A DNA stretch of 43,369 nt from Akkermansiaceae bacterium (GTDB lineage: Bacteria; Verrucomicrobiota; Verrucomicrobiia; Verrucomicrobiales; Akkermansiaceae), in contig CAJJBR010000038.1 in assembly GCA_905182475.1 (NCBI GenBank), positions 1 to 43,369 of the forward strand, in the 5' to 3' direction. Positions 34,570-43,297 of the stretch are shown one piece after another (the first letter of the stretch is position 1; every line of letters begins with the position of its first letter). The translations under genes and the position numbers were made by a program. Below the pieces are notes generated by a model. That model did not search any database. It saw only the letters and a list, made by a program, of their open reading frames with translations, and was not told where the DNA came from.

Positions 34570-35937
34570 ATGAACAACACCCATGCAAAACAAGAGTATC
34601 CGCCTTTCACGGGAGGATTGGCTACGGCATCGCCTTTCTAGCGGCAGTGGATGCTTTTGGGGAATCCGGCGGTGTACATCGCCCGCATGATCCGCGAGCA
34701 TGGCGATTTCGTTTTCTGCCGGGGAATTCTGGACTTTTATCTCGTAAATGATCCGACCCTCGTTCGACAGGTGCTCAGGGATACGAACCGTGATTTTGAC
34801 AAGAATAGCCGCATTTACGACCACTTCCGGAATATTTTTGGAAACGGGCTGGTGACGGCGGAAGGGGAGTCTTGGAAGCGCAAACGCAAACTTATGCAGC
34901 CGATGTTCGGCCCTTCTGCGATTAAATCTTTCTTCGAGCCGATGTTGGATGCCTCGACCGCAGCCTGTGAGAGCTGGGCGGGCACTTCTGGAAACGGTGA
35001 TCCTCTCGATATGGCCGAAGAAATGAACCGGCTTACACTAGAGATTGCCGGGCGTTCCTTTTTCAGTGATGGTTTCGAAGGATCGGTGGACAGGATCAGG
35101 AAATGGACGGAGGCGATCAACCGCTACAGTGCCAAGCCGCCCCTGCCTTTCATTTCCGACTTGGACTTTCCCTCGCCGACCAATCTTCGAGTGCGGAAAA
35201 TGATGGCCGATTTCCGCGAATTCATGCGCGGCCTGATCCATGCACGTGCTGGTGCCGATCCGAAACAAGACCTGCTCGGAATACTTCTGCACGCACGTGA
35301 CGAAGACGGAAACGCGATGGATGAAGAGGAAATCTGTGAGGAGATCCTCGGGATGATTATTGGCGGGCACGAAACCACGGCGACCGCCCTTACTTGGGTC
35401 TGGTACGAGTTGCACCATCATCCGGAAGTGGAGAGGAGGCTGGTTGAAGAAATCCAGAGTGTTGTCGGCGATGGCTAGCTGGAATTAGAGCATTTCTGCC
35501 AGTTGAAATACGCGAACATGGTCCTACAGGAAGCGATGCGGCTGCATCCGCCTTTCTGGTTCGAAAACCGAAACACTACCACCGAAGTGGAACTCGGTGG
35601 TAAAACCATCCCGCGCGGAGCCATGGTCGCTTTCAGTCGCTATTCGCTGCACAGGCACCCGGATTTTTGGGAAAACCCCGATTGTTTCGATCCGTCTCGC
35701 TTCGATCCGGAGAATAGAAATAATCCCGGCACAAGCTGCGCCTACGTCCCTTTCGGAGGCGGTCCACGTGTGTGTATCGGTAGGCATTTCGCGATGATGG
35801 AAATGCTCGTCATCGTCATTACCGTTTTGCAAAGATACCAAGTCTCCGTCCATACCCGCGACCGACACAAAATGTCCGCGAAGCTCACCATGGCTCCCAA
35901 ATATGGACTGTTAACCAGCCTCAAGCTACGCCTATGA
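34570..35937 (+). pseudogene. Cytochrome P450 with two in-frame TAG codons
   Basis: Read from the ATG at 34570, the frame gives a full-length P450 of 455 residue positions. It begins MNNTHAKQEYPPFTGGLATA and carries the I-helix GGHETTATALTWVW, the ExxR helix LQEAMRLHPP and the heme-cysteine loop FGGGPRVCIGRHFA. Two TAG codons interrupt it: codon 24 (34639-34641) and codon 303 (35476-35478), the second before ExxR and the heme loop. No frameshift is visible and the flanking sequence is family-like on both sides, so both are single substitutions or recoded sites. CAG to TAG fits each. It heads the four-gene operon and overlaps the next gene by ATGA. No ferredoxin gene is adjacent. Confidence 0.88.
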
Positions 35938-36794
35938 AATCTTTCCCTTACGTCACGGACTATATCAACGAAGTGTTTTCCAAAGAGGAAAAGCGCCTCG
36001 ACTACACCTATCTCCGACCGCTGTTGCTGGTCTTCTACTTTTTCCTGCGATCCATCGTTTTCCCCATCAAGTTCCTCATCCACCGCAGGCCGTATGGATT
36101 CGAAGCCAAGTGCATCGATGGTGTGCTCGCATTCGGGATGAAATATTTCGCCAGCTAGGATGCAGTGGAACTCATGGTGCGCCATGTCCAGATCGAGCCG
36201 TTGCTCTATCGTCACCTGCTGCAAGATGGAGAGGGGGGGATTCCTGCTTCTCCTAGGAAATTCAATGGTATCGATGGAGACTACAACCTCGACAGCCTTT
36301 CTGAGATGATCCGGAACAATCTCACCATCGGGCACGACGAACTCTCCTACGAAGTTATCGAGCGTTTCGACCGGGATACATTTCTGGAGAATCTCGACGA
36401 GCTCCGCAAACGAGTCCCCGAAGACCATACACTATTCAGCAAGAAGGCGATGGAAGCCACCAAAGCTTCTTCCTTGGAATGGATAGGCTGTACCAATGTG
36501 GTCATCGGTATCGTGATCGTCATCACGCTCTTCGCCGATCTCCGCACGGCGGTGAAAGCCCTCAATTCCTTCGGTTCAGATTCGCTGATGCTGTGGGCGC
36601 TGAAACACCTCTACGTAAACGACCCGGTGGTCACCACCGACCTCGATTTCTACACGCCGGATGATAGCAATCGCGGCCACTTCAACAGCAGCGTCTTCTT
36701 TTCTAATCCCAGTCTCTATCTCCAGAACCACATCGCGTTCGATGAATACGCCTACCACGTCCTTCGCGAACGCCCACCCACCTCCGCATCATGA
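35934..36794 (+). pseudogene. Unrecognised operon protein with one in-frame TAG
   Basis: A 286-codon frame interrupted by TAG at 36156-36158 (codon 75). It starts MKSFPYVTDYINEVFSKEEK, has a hydrophobic segment at about residues 26-48 (LRPLLLVFYFFLRSIVFPIK) and, after the stop, DAVELMVRHVQIEPLLYRHL and a second hydrophobic helix (TNVVIGIVIVITLFADL). The sequence is well formed on both sides of the TAG, so one codon change explains the break. I do not recognise the family. Several Asp/His/Glu residues in the C-terminal third (DLDFYTPDDSNRGHFN) could bind metal, but that is a guess. ATGA overlaps on both sides tie it to the P450 and ketosynthase. Confidence 0.72.
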
Positions 36795-37789
36795 ATGCTT
36801 ACATTACCCGTACCGGCTCCTTCCTGCCTGGGGATCCCGTTTCAAACGAAGAACTCTCCACTTTCATGGGCGAGCAGAACCCGACCCACGACGTGTATGA
36901 CCTCGCCGTCCTAGCAGCGGAAAACTGCCTCGGGAATGGCTCACATGAAATCGACCACCTCTCCGCAGGCTCCACCAACACCCCCTTGATCGGGCCGGGC
37001 ATTTCCAGCATCCTCCACAGCCGCCTAGCCGCACACGGACTCGTGAGCCAGCCATTAGAGATCAATTCTAACTCCGGTATCTGCTCCGCCTCCGCTCAGT
37101 CATTCGTAAATTCCTGCCGTGCCATCCATTGTGGCGATCACAGTAGCGCACTCTGTATTGGTGTTGAGTAACCCTCCGCCATTCTGAAATCATCAGTGAT
37201 CGTCCCGCCCGAGAACCGCGCGGAGCATACTGAAAGCCTCACGAAATCCAAGTGGTTCATGTCCGTTTTCCTCCGCTCCATGCTCTCCGATGGAGCGGGC
37301 GCCTTTTTGTTAGAGGATAGACCTTCGGAAAACGGAATTTCCTATCAGGTGAACTGGACGCACTCGCAATCCTTCGCACACGAGGCTCCGCTCTGCATGA
37401 GCCTGGAAAGTCGCAGTCTCCTCCTCAGTCAGGACGTTTCCATCCTCGCGGAGCACCTAGGCCCTTGTGTCCACAAGATCGCCGGCACCGCGATGGAGAA
37501 AAACAACGACAGCCTCTCCAGCTACCAGACCATCCTCCCGCACCTTTCCTCATTCTATTTCAAACGCCACCTGCTCGGCGTCTTCGAGGAAATGTGTGAT
37601 GGAAACCAGATCCCTCATTGGACGAACCTTGAAACCCACGGCAATACCGGAGCCGCCAGCATCTACATCATGCTCGATGAATTCACCCGCACGCAACTGC
37701 CCCGCAACGGCGACCGCATCATGCTCTTTATCCCGGAGTCGGGCCAGTTCAATTTCGTGCTCATCAGCCTGACGGCCATCGTTCCATGA
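36791..37789 (+). pseudogene. StlD/DarB-like ketosynthase III with an in-frame TAA
   Basis: A 332-position frame of the FabH-like StlD/DarB group, which condenses acyl chains into resorcinol-type products. The start MNAYITRTGSFLPGDPVSNE, the active cysteine in SNSGICSASAQSF, LRSMLSDGAGAFLLED and a C-terminal THGNTGAAS (the Asn loop) are visible; ILPHLSSFYF may hold the histidine. TAA at 37169-37171 falls between the Cys and His parts, in GVE*PSAILKSS, where Gln (CAA) would be natural. The protein is also about 30-40 residues short after LSTFMGEQ compared with my recollection of the family (about 370), suggesting an in-frame deletion. A DarA-like partner is absent. Confidence 0.8.
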
Positions 37790-39354
37790 AACGGAAACGC
37801 CTTGCGATCATCGGAGCGGGAAGCAGCGGACTGATTACCCTCAAGCTTGCCCTCGACAGACTCCCAGACTGGGAAATCGTCTGTTTTGAAAAAGGAGCCA
37901 CTAACACCGGTTGCTGGGGAAGCCCATATCCGGGCTTCGTCTCCACCTCCACGAAATACACCACCCAGTTCTCCTGTTTCCGAAAATGGTCTTGCGAGGC
38001 AGATCCATCCGACCGTCCATCGAAAGCCGACTTTTTCCGAGAAGACGAGTATGGCCGCTATCTCGAAGAGTTCGTCCGGCACTTCGAGCTCTCCCCCCAC
38101 ATCCGCTTGAACACCGGGATCAGCCGCGTCCGGAAAGATTGCCAAGGCTGGAGCCTTTGTAAGGATTCAGATGTTGAAGAACATTTCGACAGCCTCGTGA
38201 TATGCACCGGACTCGCTGCCAAGGCGAAGCTCCTCGACACCGATATCCCGTGCCTCCATCCCGGCAATCATTTAGTCGAAAATCAGACCGTCGTTATCCT
38301 CGGCGGCGGAGAATCGGCTGCCGATATAGCCCACCGCCTGGCTGATCTCTCACTTGGAAATACCGTCTATCTTTCCCTGAAGAACGGCATCCGGGTCAGT
38401 CCCCGCTACCACCCGATCCGGGGCGTGCCTTCGGACTTCCTGCGGAATCGACTGATGCTTTCCATCCATCCGGACATCAGAAATGTGATCGGCCAGAAAT
38501 TCGTAGAAGCCCGCATCCGCCACCAGGAGCTCTTCGAGAAATTTTTCAAAGCGAACCCATCTGGAGGTTCGAAGTCTTCCGATACAGTGGCGAAGAGAAA
38601 GCACTGGGATGCCAAGCTTACCGCCCGAGCTAAAGACAAGCTCTTCAACACCTTCCACACGAAGAGCGACGACTTCCTAGACGACGTCGCCGAAGATCGT
38701 ATCCAAATCATTGGCTCTCCCATCGAGGGGAACTACCGGCGTTATTCAGACTTTGACGGGACAGCCGAAATGGAAATTATGCCCGACGCCCTCGTCCCAT
38801 CCATCGGTTTCACATCAGGCATAGATGAGATTTGCCAAGGGGAAATCCGTGTCCGCGATTTCCATCTGGGGGTGCTTCACGTAGAGCACGACGACCTCTT
38901 TTTGGTCGGATACACCCGCCCCATCATCGGGAATATCCCGACCATCAGTGAAATGCAGGCCAGGTACGTCACCGGGATCATCGCCGGGAAGGTTGAACGC
39001 CCTCCCAATATCACCGCGCTCCACGCAGCCGGGAGGAAACGCGTGGAATCCGATTTCCCCCAACTGAATACCGAGACCATCTACCCGGTGGAAATGATCC
39101 CTTACTGCGACGGCCTTGCGCGCATCATGGGCACCTTCCCTTCATTCCGTAACGTCGGTTCACTCAGGCGCTGGATGAAGATCCAACTCTCACCCGCATC
39201 GACAACACACTACCTAGACGAGGATTTTTCCCCGGAGGAAACCGGAAATGAAACGGTTCATAGCCCATGGATCATCACCGCACTGCTGGTGGTGGTCTCG
39301 ATTCTTACACTGCCTTACCTTTTGCTTTGCAAACCGGGGCGGCAGGGTATCTGA
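37786..39354 (+). CDS. Flavin-containing monooxygenase-like protein with C-terminal membrane anchor
   Basis: The only uninterrupted gene of the operon, 522 residues. It has the FAD Rossmann motif LAIIGAGSSGLITLK at the N-terminus, the NAD(P)-binding VVILGGGESAADIAHR near residue 170, and a flavin-monooxygenase style middle (YHPIRGVPSDFLRNR; LVGYTRPIIGNIPTISEMQ). The last 40 residues contain a TM helix (PWIITALLVVVSILTLPYLL), unusual for soluble monooxygenases, so it is probably tethered to the inner membrane. It would oxidise the product of the upstream ketosynthase or P450. The start ATG overlaps the ketosynthase TGA. Confidence 0.85.
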   Translation: MKRKRLAIIGAGSSGLITLKLALDRLPDWEIVCFEKGATNTGCWGSPYPGFVSTSTKYTTQFSCFRKWSCEADPSDRPSKADFFREDEYGRYLEEFVRHFELSPHIRLNTGISRVRKDCQGWSLCKDSDVEEHFDSLVICTGLAAKAKLLDTDIPCLHPGNHLVENQTVVILGGGESAADIAHRLADLSLGNTVYLSLKNGIRVSPRYHPIRGVPSDFLRNRLMLSIHPDIRNVIGQKFVEARIRHQELFEKFFKANPSGGSKSSDTVAKRKHWDAKLTARAKDKLFNTFHTKSDDFLDDVAEDRIQIIGSPIEGNYRRYSDFDGTAEMEIMPDALVPSIGFTSGIDEICQGEIRVRDFHLGVLHVEHDDLFLVGYTRPIIGNIPTISEMQARYVTGIIAGKVERPPNITALHAAGRKRVESDFPQLNTETIYPVEMIPYCDGLARIMGTFPSFRNVGSLRRWMKIQLSPASTTHYLDEDFSPEETGNETVHSPWIITALLVVVSILTLPYLLLCKPGRQGI

Positions 39355-39378
39355 AATATCCGCACAAAGTGATATGCC

Positions 39379-39478
39379 GCAGGCGAGAGGAACCGTGGTT
39401 TTGAAACCACGCCTGCAATGAGCTACGGAGCAAAAGGGCGGTTCGCTCGTAAGGTCGCAGTTTCTAAACTGCGGTTCC
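39379..39478. repeat. Paired REP-like hairpins in inverted orientation (BIME-like)
   Basis: Hairpin 1: GTGGTTT-TG-AAACCAC (39395-39410), inside an outer GCAGGC/GCCTGC stem. Hairpin 2: CGCAGTTT-CT-AAACTGCG (39456-39473). Each is preceded or followed by GGAACC/GGTTCC on the outer side, so the two are related palindromes facing opposite ways. This is the layout of bacterial interspersed mosaic elements. The RAYT transposase at 14.9 kb is the natural candidate to mobilise them. The pair lies between the P450 operon and the sulfatase and may also end transcription. Confidence 0.7.
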
Positions 39479-39586
39479 TTTCTGCTGCCCAGCATGTCTT
39501 CTGCCTCAGCCATTGCCTTTGCTCAGCTCTAGGTTCTAAAACGCCTTGTAAACGAAATTCAGCCGCAACATCCTTACGCAGACCTT

Positions 39587-40936
39587 ATGAAAAAACTCCT
39601 CATCCCCATCCTGGCCGTCTGCGCCTCGCTCGCTGCATCCGCCGCGAAGCCGAATTTTATCATCATCTTCACCGACGACCAAGGCTACCAGGATCTCGGC
39701 TGCTTCGGATCGCCGAATATCAAGACCCCGAATATCGACCGGATGGCCAAGGAAGGGCGAAAGTTCACCAGCTTCATGGTCGCCAGTTCGGTATGCTCTC
39801 CGTCTCGTGCCGCCCTGCTCACCGGCTCGTATCCGAAACGCGTCGGCATGCATAAACACGTGCTCTTTCCGAAGTCCGACTACGGCCTGAGTCCGGAGGA
39901 ATACACCATCGCCGACCATTTTAAATCCCTTGGCTACGCGACTGCAGCCATCGGCAAATGGCACCTCGGGCATCATCCGGAAACGCTGCCTCGCCAGAAC
40001 GGGTTCGATTCCTACTACGGCATCCCGTACTCGAACGACATGAACCACCCGGAAAACAAGGGTAAGGTCAATCCTGGGGTCGACGAGAGCTGGCTCAACC
40101 AAGATGAGTGGGTGAAAAAATGGAACACCCCGCTCATCGAGAACGAGGAAATCGTCGAATTGCCGGTGAACCAGCGCACCATCACCCGCCGCTACACCGA
40201 CAAGGCCATCGCGTTCGTCACCAAGAATAAAGAGAAACCCTTTTTCCTCTACCTCCCGCACAGTATGCCGCACATCCCGCTCTTCGTGCCGGAGGATGCG
40301 TACGATCCCGATCCGAAAAATGCATACAAGGCGGTTATCGAGCACATCGATGCGGAGGTCGGTCGGCTAGTTGATACCGTGAAGGAACTCGGCCTTTCGG
40401 AAAATACCTACATCATTTTCACCAGCGACAACGGCCCGTGGCTCTATTTTAAGAACCACGGCGGTAGCGCCCTTCCACTCCGGGCAGGAAAATTCAGCAC
40501 TTTCGAGGGGGGGCAGCGCGTCCCATGCGTGATGTGGGCGCCAGGTCGAATCCCCGCGGGAACCACCAGCGATGCACTCATGTCCACCATCGACCTACTC
40601 CCGACCCTTGCCGCTCTCTCTGATAGCAAACTACCCGGAGACAGGAAAATCGACGGACTCGATCTCTCCGCCACCGTCACTGGAGAGCCCGAGGTAAAGC
40701 GCGACGAGTTTGTCTATTACACATCGAACGGCGTGCTCGACGGCATCCGCCAAGGTGATTGGAAACTGCTTGCCAAAAAGAAAGCCCCACTCCTTTTTAA
40801 CATCGCCGAGGACATTTCTGAATCAAAGAACCTCGCCGCCGCACATCCCGAAAAAGTATCCCAACTCACCGCCCGCATGAAGGAACTCGACGCGGAGATC
40901 ACCGCGAATGCGCGGCCGGTATGGAGGAAGAAGTAG
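39587..40936 (+). CDS. Secreted arylsulfatase-family sulfatase (S1, Cys type)
   Basis: A 449-residue alkaline-phosphatase-fold sulfatase with signal peptide MKKLLIPILAVCASLAASAA. The metal-binding FIIIFTDDQGYQDLGCFG and the formylglycine motif CSPSRAALLTG (the Cys is oxidised by a sulfatase-maturating enzyme) are intact. GKWHLGHHPE, PFFLYLPHSMPHIPL and FTSDNGPW complete the active site. Such enzymes release sulfate from polysaccharides in marine or mucosal settings. The exact substrate is unknown, and no maturase gene is in the window. The gene is monocistronic, preceded by the hairpin pair. Confidence 0.94.
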   Translation: MKKLLIPILAVCASLAASAAKPNFIIIFTDDQGYQDLGCFGSPNIKTPNIDRMAKEGRKFTSFMVASSVCSPSRAALLTGSYPKRVGMHKHVLFPKSDYGLSPEEYTIADHFKSLGYATAAIGKWHLGHHPETLPRQNGFDSYYGIPYSNDMNHPENKGKVNPGVDESWLNQDEWVKKWNTPLIENEEIVELPVNQRTITRRYTDKAIAFVTKNKEKPFFLYLPHSMPHIPLFVPEDAYDPDPKNAYKAVIEHIDAEVGRLVDTVKELGLSENTYIIFTSDNGPWLYFKNHGGSALPLRAGKFSTFEGGQRVPCVMWAPGRIPAGTTSDALMSTIDLLPTLAALSDSKLPGDRKIDGLDLSATVTGEPEVKRDEFVYYTSNGVLDGIRQGDWKLLAKKKAPLLFNIAEDISESKNLAAAHPEKVSQLTARMKELDAEITANARPVWRKK

Positions 40937-41032
40937 CTCCTTCGATCTCTACATCGGCAATCCGGTGGTTCAAATTCTCTTCATGTTGGCAGCCTGCGGG
41001 CATTGCCCCGGATTTCGCTTCCAACGCGCCTT

Positions 41033-41935
41033 ATGTGAAACGAAGCTCCGCGCATCAGCCCGCGCCTCCAACTCCACCTTCTCGTCGTCATTTTCGCGGC
41101 GACGACCATCCTCGGTCGCCTCGCCTCCGTCAGCGCGCCGGTGCTGATCACATGGCGGTGCCTGATCGCAGCAGTGGGGGCTTTTCTCTGTGTCGCTGCG
41201 ATGAGGAACCGCAAGATCTGGCTCGGTTGGCGGCAGGTCAGGAACCTGCTGCTCATCGGCGCAATCATCGGCCTGCACTGGCTCTGTCTCTTCGGCGCGG
41301 TGAAAATCTCCAACGTATCCATCGCCCTCATCGGCCTAGCCACCACATCGCTCTTCACCGCTTTCACCGAGCCCTTGTTCACGCGCCGCCGGATCCGCCC
41401 TTTCGAGGTGTTCTTGGGGTTGATCGTTCTCGCAGGAATCGGCCTGATCGCAGGTGTCGAAAAGGGACATGCACTGGGCTTGTTCGTCGCACTCCTCAGC
41501 GCGTTGCTGGCTGCGGTTTTCATGGTTCTCAACAAGAAAACCGTAGTCGATGGCGCGGATCCGATGGTGATGGTCGGCTGGGAAATGGTTGCTGCCACTG
41601 CCGTCTGCTTTCTCGCCGTCCCCATATTCGATTCCGGCGGATTCCACGCGCTCTTCGTTGGCAACGCATGGGACTGGCTTTGGATCCTGATTCTCGCACT
41701 GGTGTGCACCGTTTTCGCCCAAGATCTGACCAACCGCCTCCTGCGCACCATCAGCGCCTACGACTTCAACCTCGCTGCCAATTTCGAACCCGTCTACGGG
41801 ATCATCGCCGCCGCCGTCATCTTCGGCGAACATCAGAACCTGCAGCCGACATTCTACCTCGGAGCGCTAGCAATCATGCTCGCGAACTTCCTCCATCCCA
41901 GGCTCCAAAAGCGTTTTTTCCGGGCTGAGACCTGA
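41033..41935 (+). pseudogene. DMT/EamA-family transporter with a broken start
   Basis: The frame from 41039 to 41935 encodes a complete ten-helix drug/metabolite transporter (LHLLVVIFAATTILGRLASV as TM1; DLTNRLLRTISAYDFNLAAN followed by FEPVY near the C-terminus). No normal start exists before TM1. The nearest ATG at 41033 is followed directly by TGA (41036-41038), then AACGAAGCT. Either codon 2 was CGA, or one A was lost from GTGAAAAACGAAG, which would read MKNEAPRISP. The next in-frame start, GTG 41141, would drop TM1. Function as an importer or exporter is undefined for this family. Its end is five bases from the convergent acyltransferase. Confidence 0.7.
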
Positions 41936-41939
41936 GATC

Positions 41940-43256
41940 TCATCCCAGCATCTGCCCACCGGGCGCATCGTTCTTCTCATTCAGCACGTCTATGCCGGAT
42001 TGCACGCTGTCCGTCATCATCCGGGTGAGTACCGGGATGGTTTCGCGGGATTTCCCATCCATGAAAGCGCGGACATCGATAGGGGTTGCTATCCTTGCCA
42101 TCGCTCTCCTCGGCCCCGTGCGCGGCATATGGCGGGAATGGAAATCCTCGGCGATGCGCTCCACCGTCTCGTCATAGCGGTCGATGGTGGGGCGCTCGGT
42201 CAGGTATGGCGCGAGGTAGCCGTGGAGGCGCAGCGCGAGGATGGCACGATCCGCCATGCCATCGGTTTCCGGATGGGGATCTGAAGCCCCGTCGGTGCGG
42301 AGTTGGTGGATTTTAGTGCGGGTTTTTGTGATGCGCCCGAGCAGTCCGGTGTCCTCCGGCGCGGGGATTGCTAGCCGTTGCTCGACATCGCCGACAAGGT
42401 CTTCCGCAAATGATGCGAGCAGGCCGTAGAGGGATTCCGTACCGCCGGAGAAGCCGTGTTTCTCCAGATATTTCCCGACGATGTGCTGGCCGAGGCCGAG
42501 CACTGCCGGCACTGGATCGTCCGCCGCGCCTGCGGGAAACGAATGCCCGGAATCCGCAGCGAGCCGGCGCATCCGCGCAGTGATCGCCTCGCGGGGAGTG
42601 CTGAGGTGGGTGAATTTCAGGCTGACTGGAACGATCATCACCGGCACTTCGCCAAGAGCCGCTTGCGCTTTCAGCGCGATGAACGCCGCGCCGTCGAGGA
42701 ACGGGGTGACGCGATCGTTGGTGAGATACACGTTTCCCTCGGGGAAAATATTCAGCGCGCGCTTGCCCTGCTTGAGCACGTTGATCGCGGCGGCCATCGC
42801 CTTCCTGTCGCTGCCCTCGCGGTCGATGGAAAAATTCCCCATCCGCTGCAGGGACCACGCGCAGAGGCGGCCCCGGAGGAAGACATCGTAGGCGGCCATG
42901 AAACAGGAATCCACGCCCAGCCTGCGGTGGACTTCTGAAAGAACCTGCGGATCGCTGTGGCTCGGGTGGTTTATGACAAACATCAGCCGCGCACCGTTTT
43001 CCTTGGCCTCCCGCAGCGCCTCCGTTTCCCCGTCGACCACCACCTCGGCGATCCGGTGGTTTTTCCCCGGTAGGATCACCCGCCTGTTCAGCTCCCGCCC
43101 TAGCCGGATCAACGGGGCGGAGGGCTTCGCCTCAAAGAAGCGGTAGGGCGCATCGGAGAACTCGAGCATGCGGGAGATTCTTCGCTTTTCCGCAAGGCTG
43201 TAAAGCACGGGGATGATACGACCCTGTATTGGCAAATGCCCATGGGGCTGGGACAT
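41940..43256 (-). CDS. PlsC-like 1-acylglycerol-phosphate acyltransferase family protein
   Basis: A 438-residue protein with the acyltransferase motifs NHPSHSD (HX4D), NFSIDREGSD, FPEGNVYLTND and VPVSLKF. These match the PlsC family that acylates glycerolipids, though the length exceeds PlsC and the C-terminal 200 residues (rich in Arg/Asp, TPIDVRAFMDGKSRETIP) are not recognised. Family members of this size may act on other acyl acceptors. The ATG at 43256 is chosen because codons upstream are a CCCCGTCGC-type repeat that gives low-complexity sequence. Confidence 0.8.
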   Translation of the reverse strand: MSQPHGHLPIQGRIIPVLYSLAEKRRISRMLEFSDAPYRFFEAKPSAPLIRLGRELNRRVILPGKNHRIAEVVVDGETEALREAKENGARLMFVINHPSHSDPQVLSEVHRRLGVDSCFMAAYDVFLRGRLCAWSLQRMGNFSIDREGSDRKAMAAAINVLKQGKRALNIFPEGNVYLTNDRVTPFLDGAAFIALKAQAALGEVPVMIVPVSLKFTHLSTPREAITARMRRLAADSGHSFPAGAADDPVPAVLGLGQHIVGKYLEKHGFSGGTESLYGLLASFAEDLVGDVEQRLAIPAPEDTGLLGRITKTRTKIHQLRTDGASDPHPETDGMADRAILALRLHGYLAPYLTERPTIDRYDETVERIAEDFHSRHMPRTGPRRAMARIATPIDVRAFMDGKSRETIPVLTRMMTDSVQSGIDVLNEKNDAPGGQMLG

Positions 43257-43270
43257 CGGCGGTATGGCAA

Positions 43271-43297
43271 GCGACGGGGCGACGGGGCGACGGGGCG
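43271..43297. repeat. GCGACGGG tandem repeat
   Basis: Three perfect GCGACGGG units followed by GCG, just upstream of the acyltransferase start. The repeat lengthens the open frame upstream without encoding a plausible protein, which supports the downstream ATG as start. Confidence 0.7.

Noticed and set aside
34639..36158. Pyrrolysine or selenocysteine recoding of the P450-operon stops
   Set aside because: One stop in the set is TAA, there are no pyl or sel genes in the window, and the sites do not fall at active-site positions known to use these residues.
34570..37789. Genome-wide reassignment of TAG/TAA to Gln
   Set aside because: hom, sucB and the MFS gene end in TAG, and sucA and the NodT gene end in TAA, each at normal family length. 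So both codons terminate translation here.
40921..41928. 335-codon plus-strand ORF over the DMT gene
   Set aside because: Arg/Pro/Ser-rich out-of-frame translation of the transporter, whose own frame shows clear TM helices.
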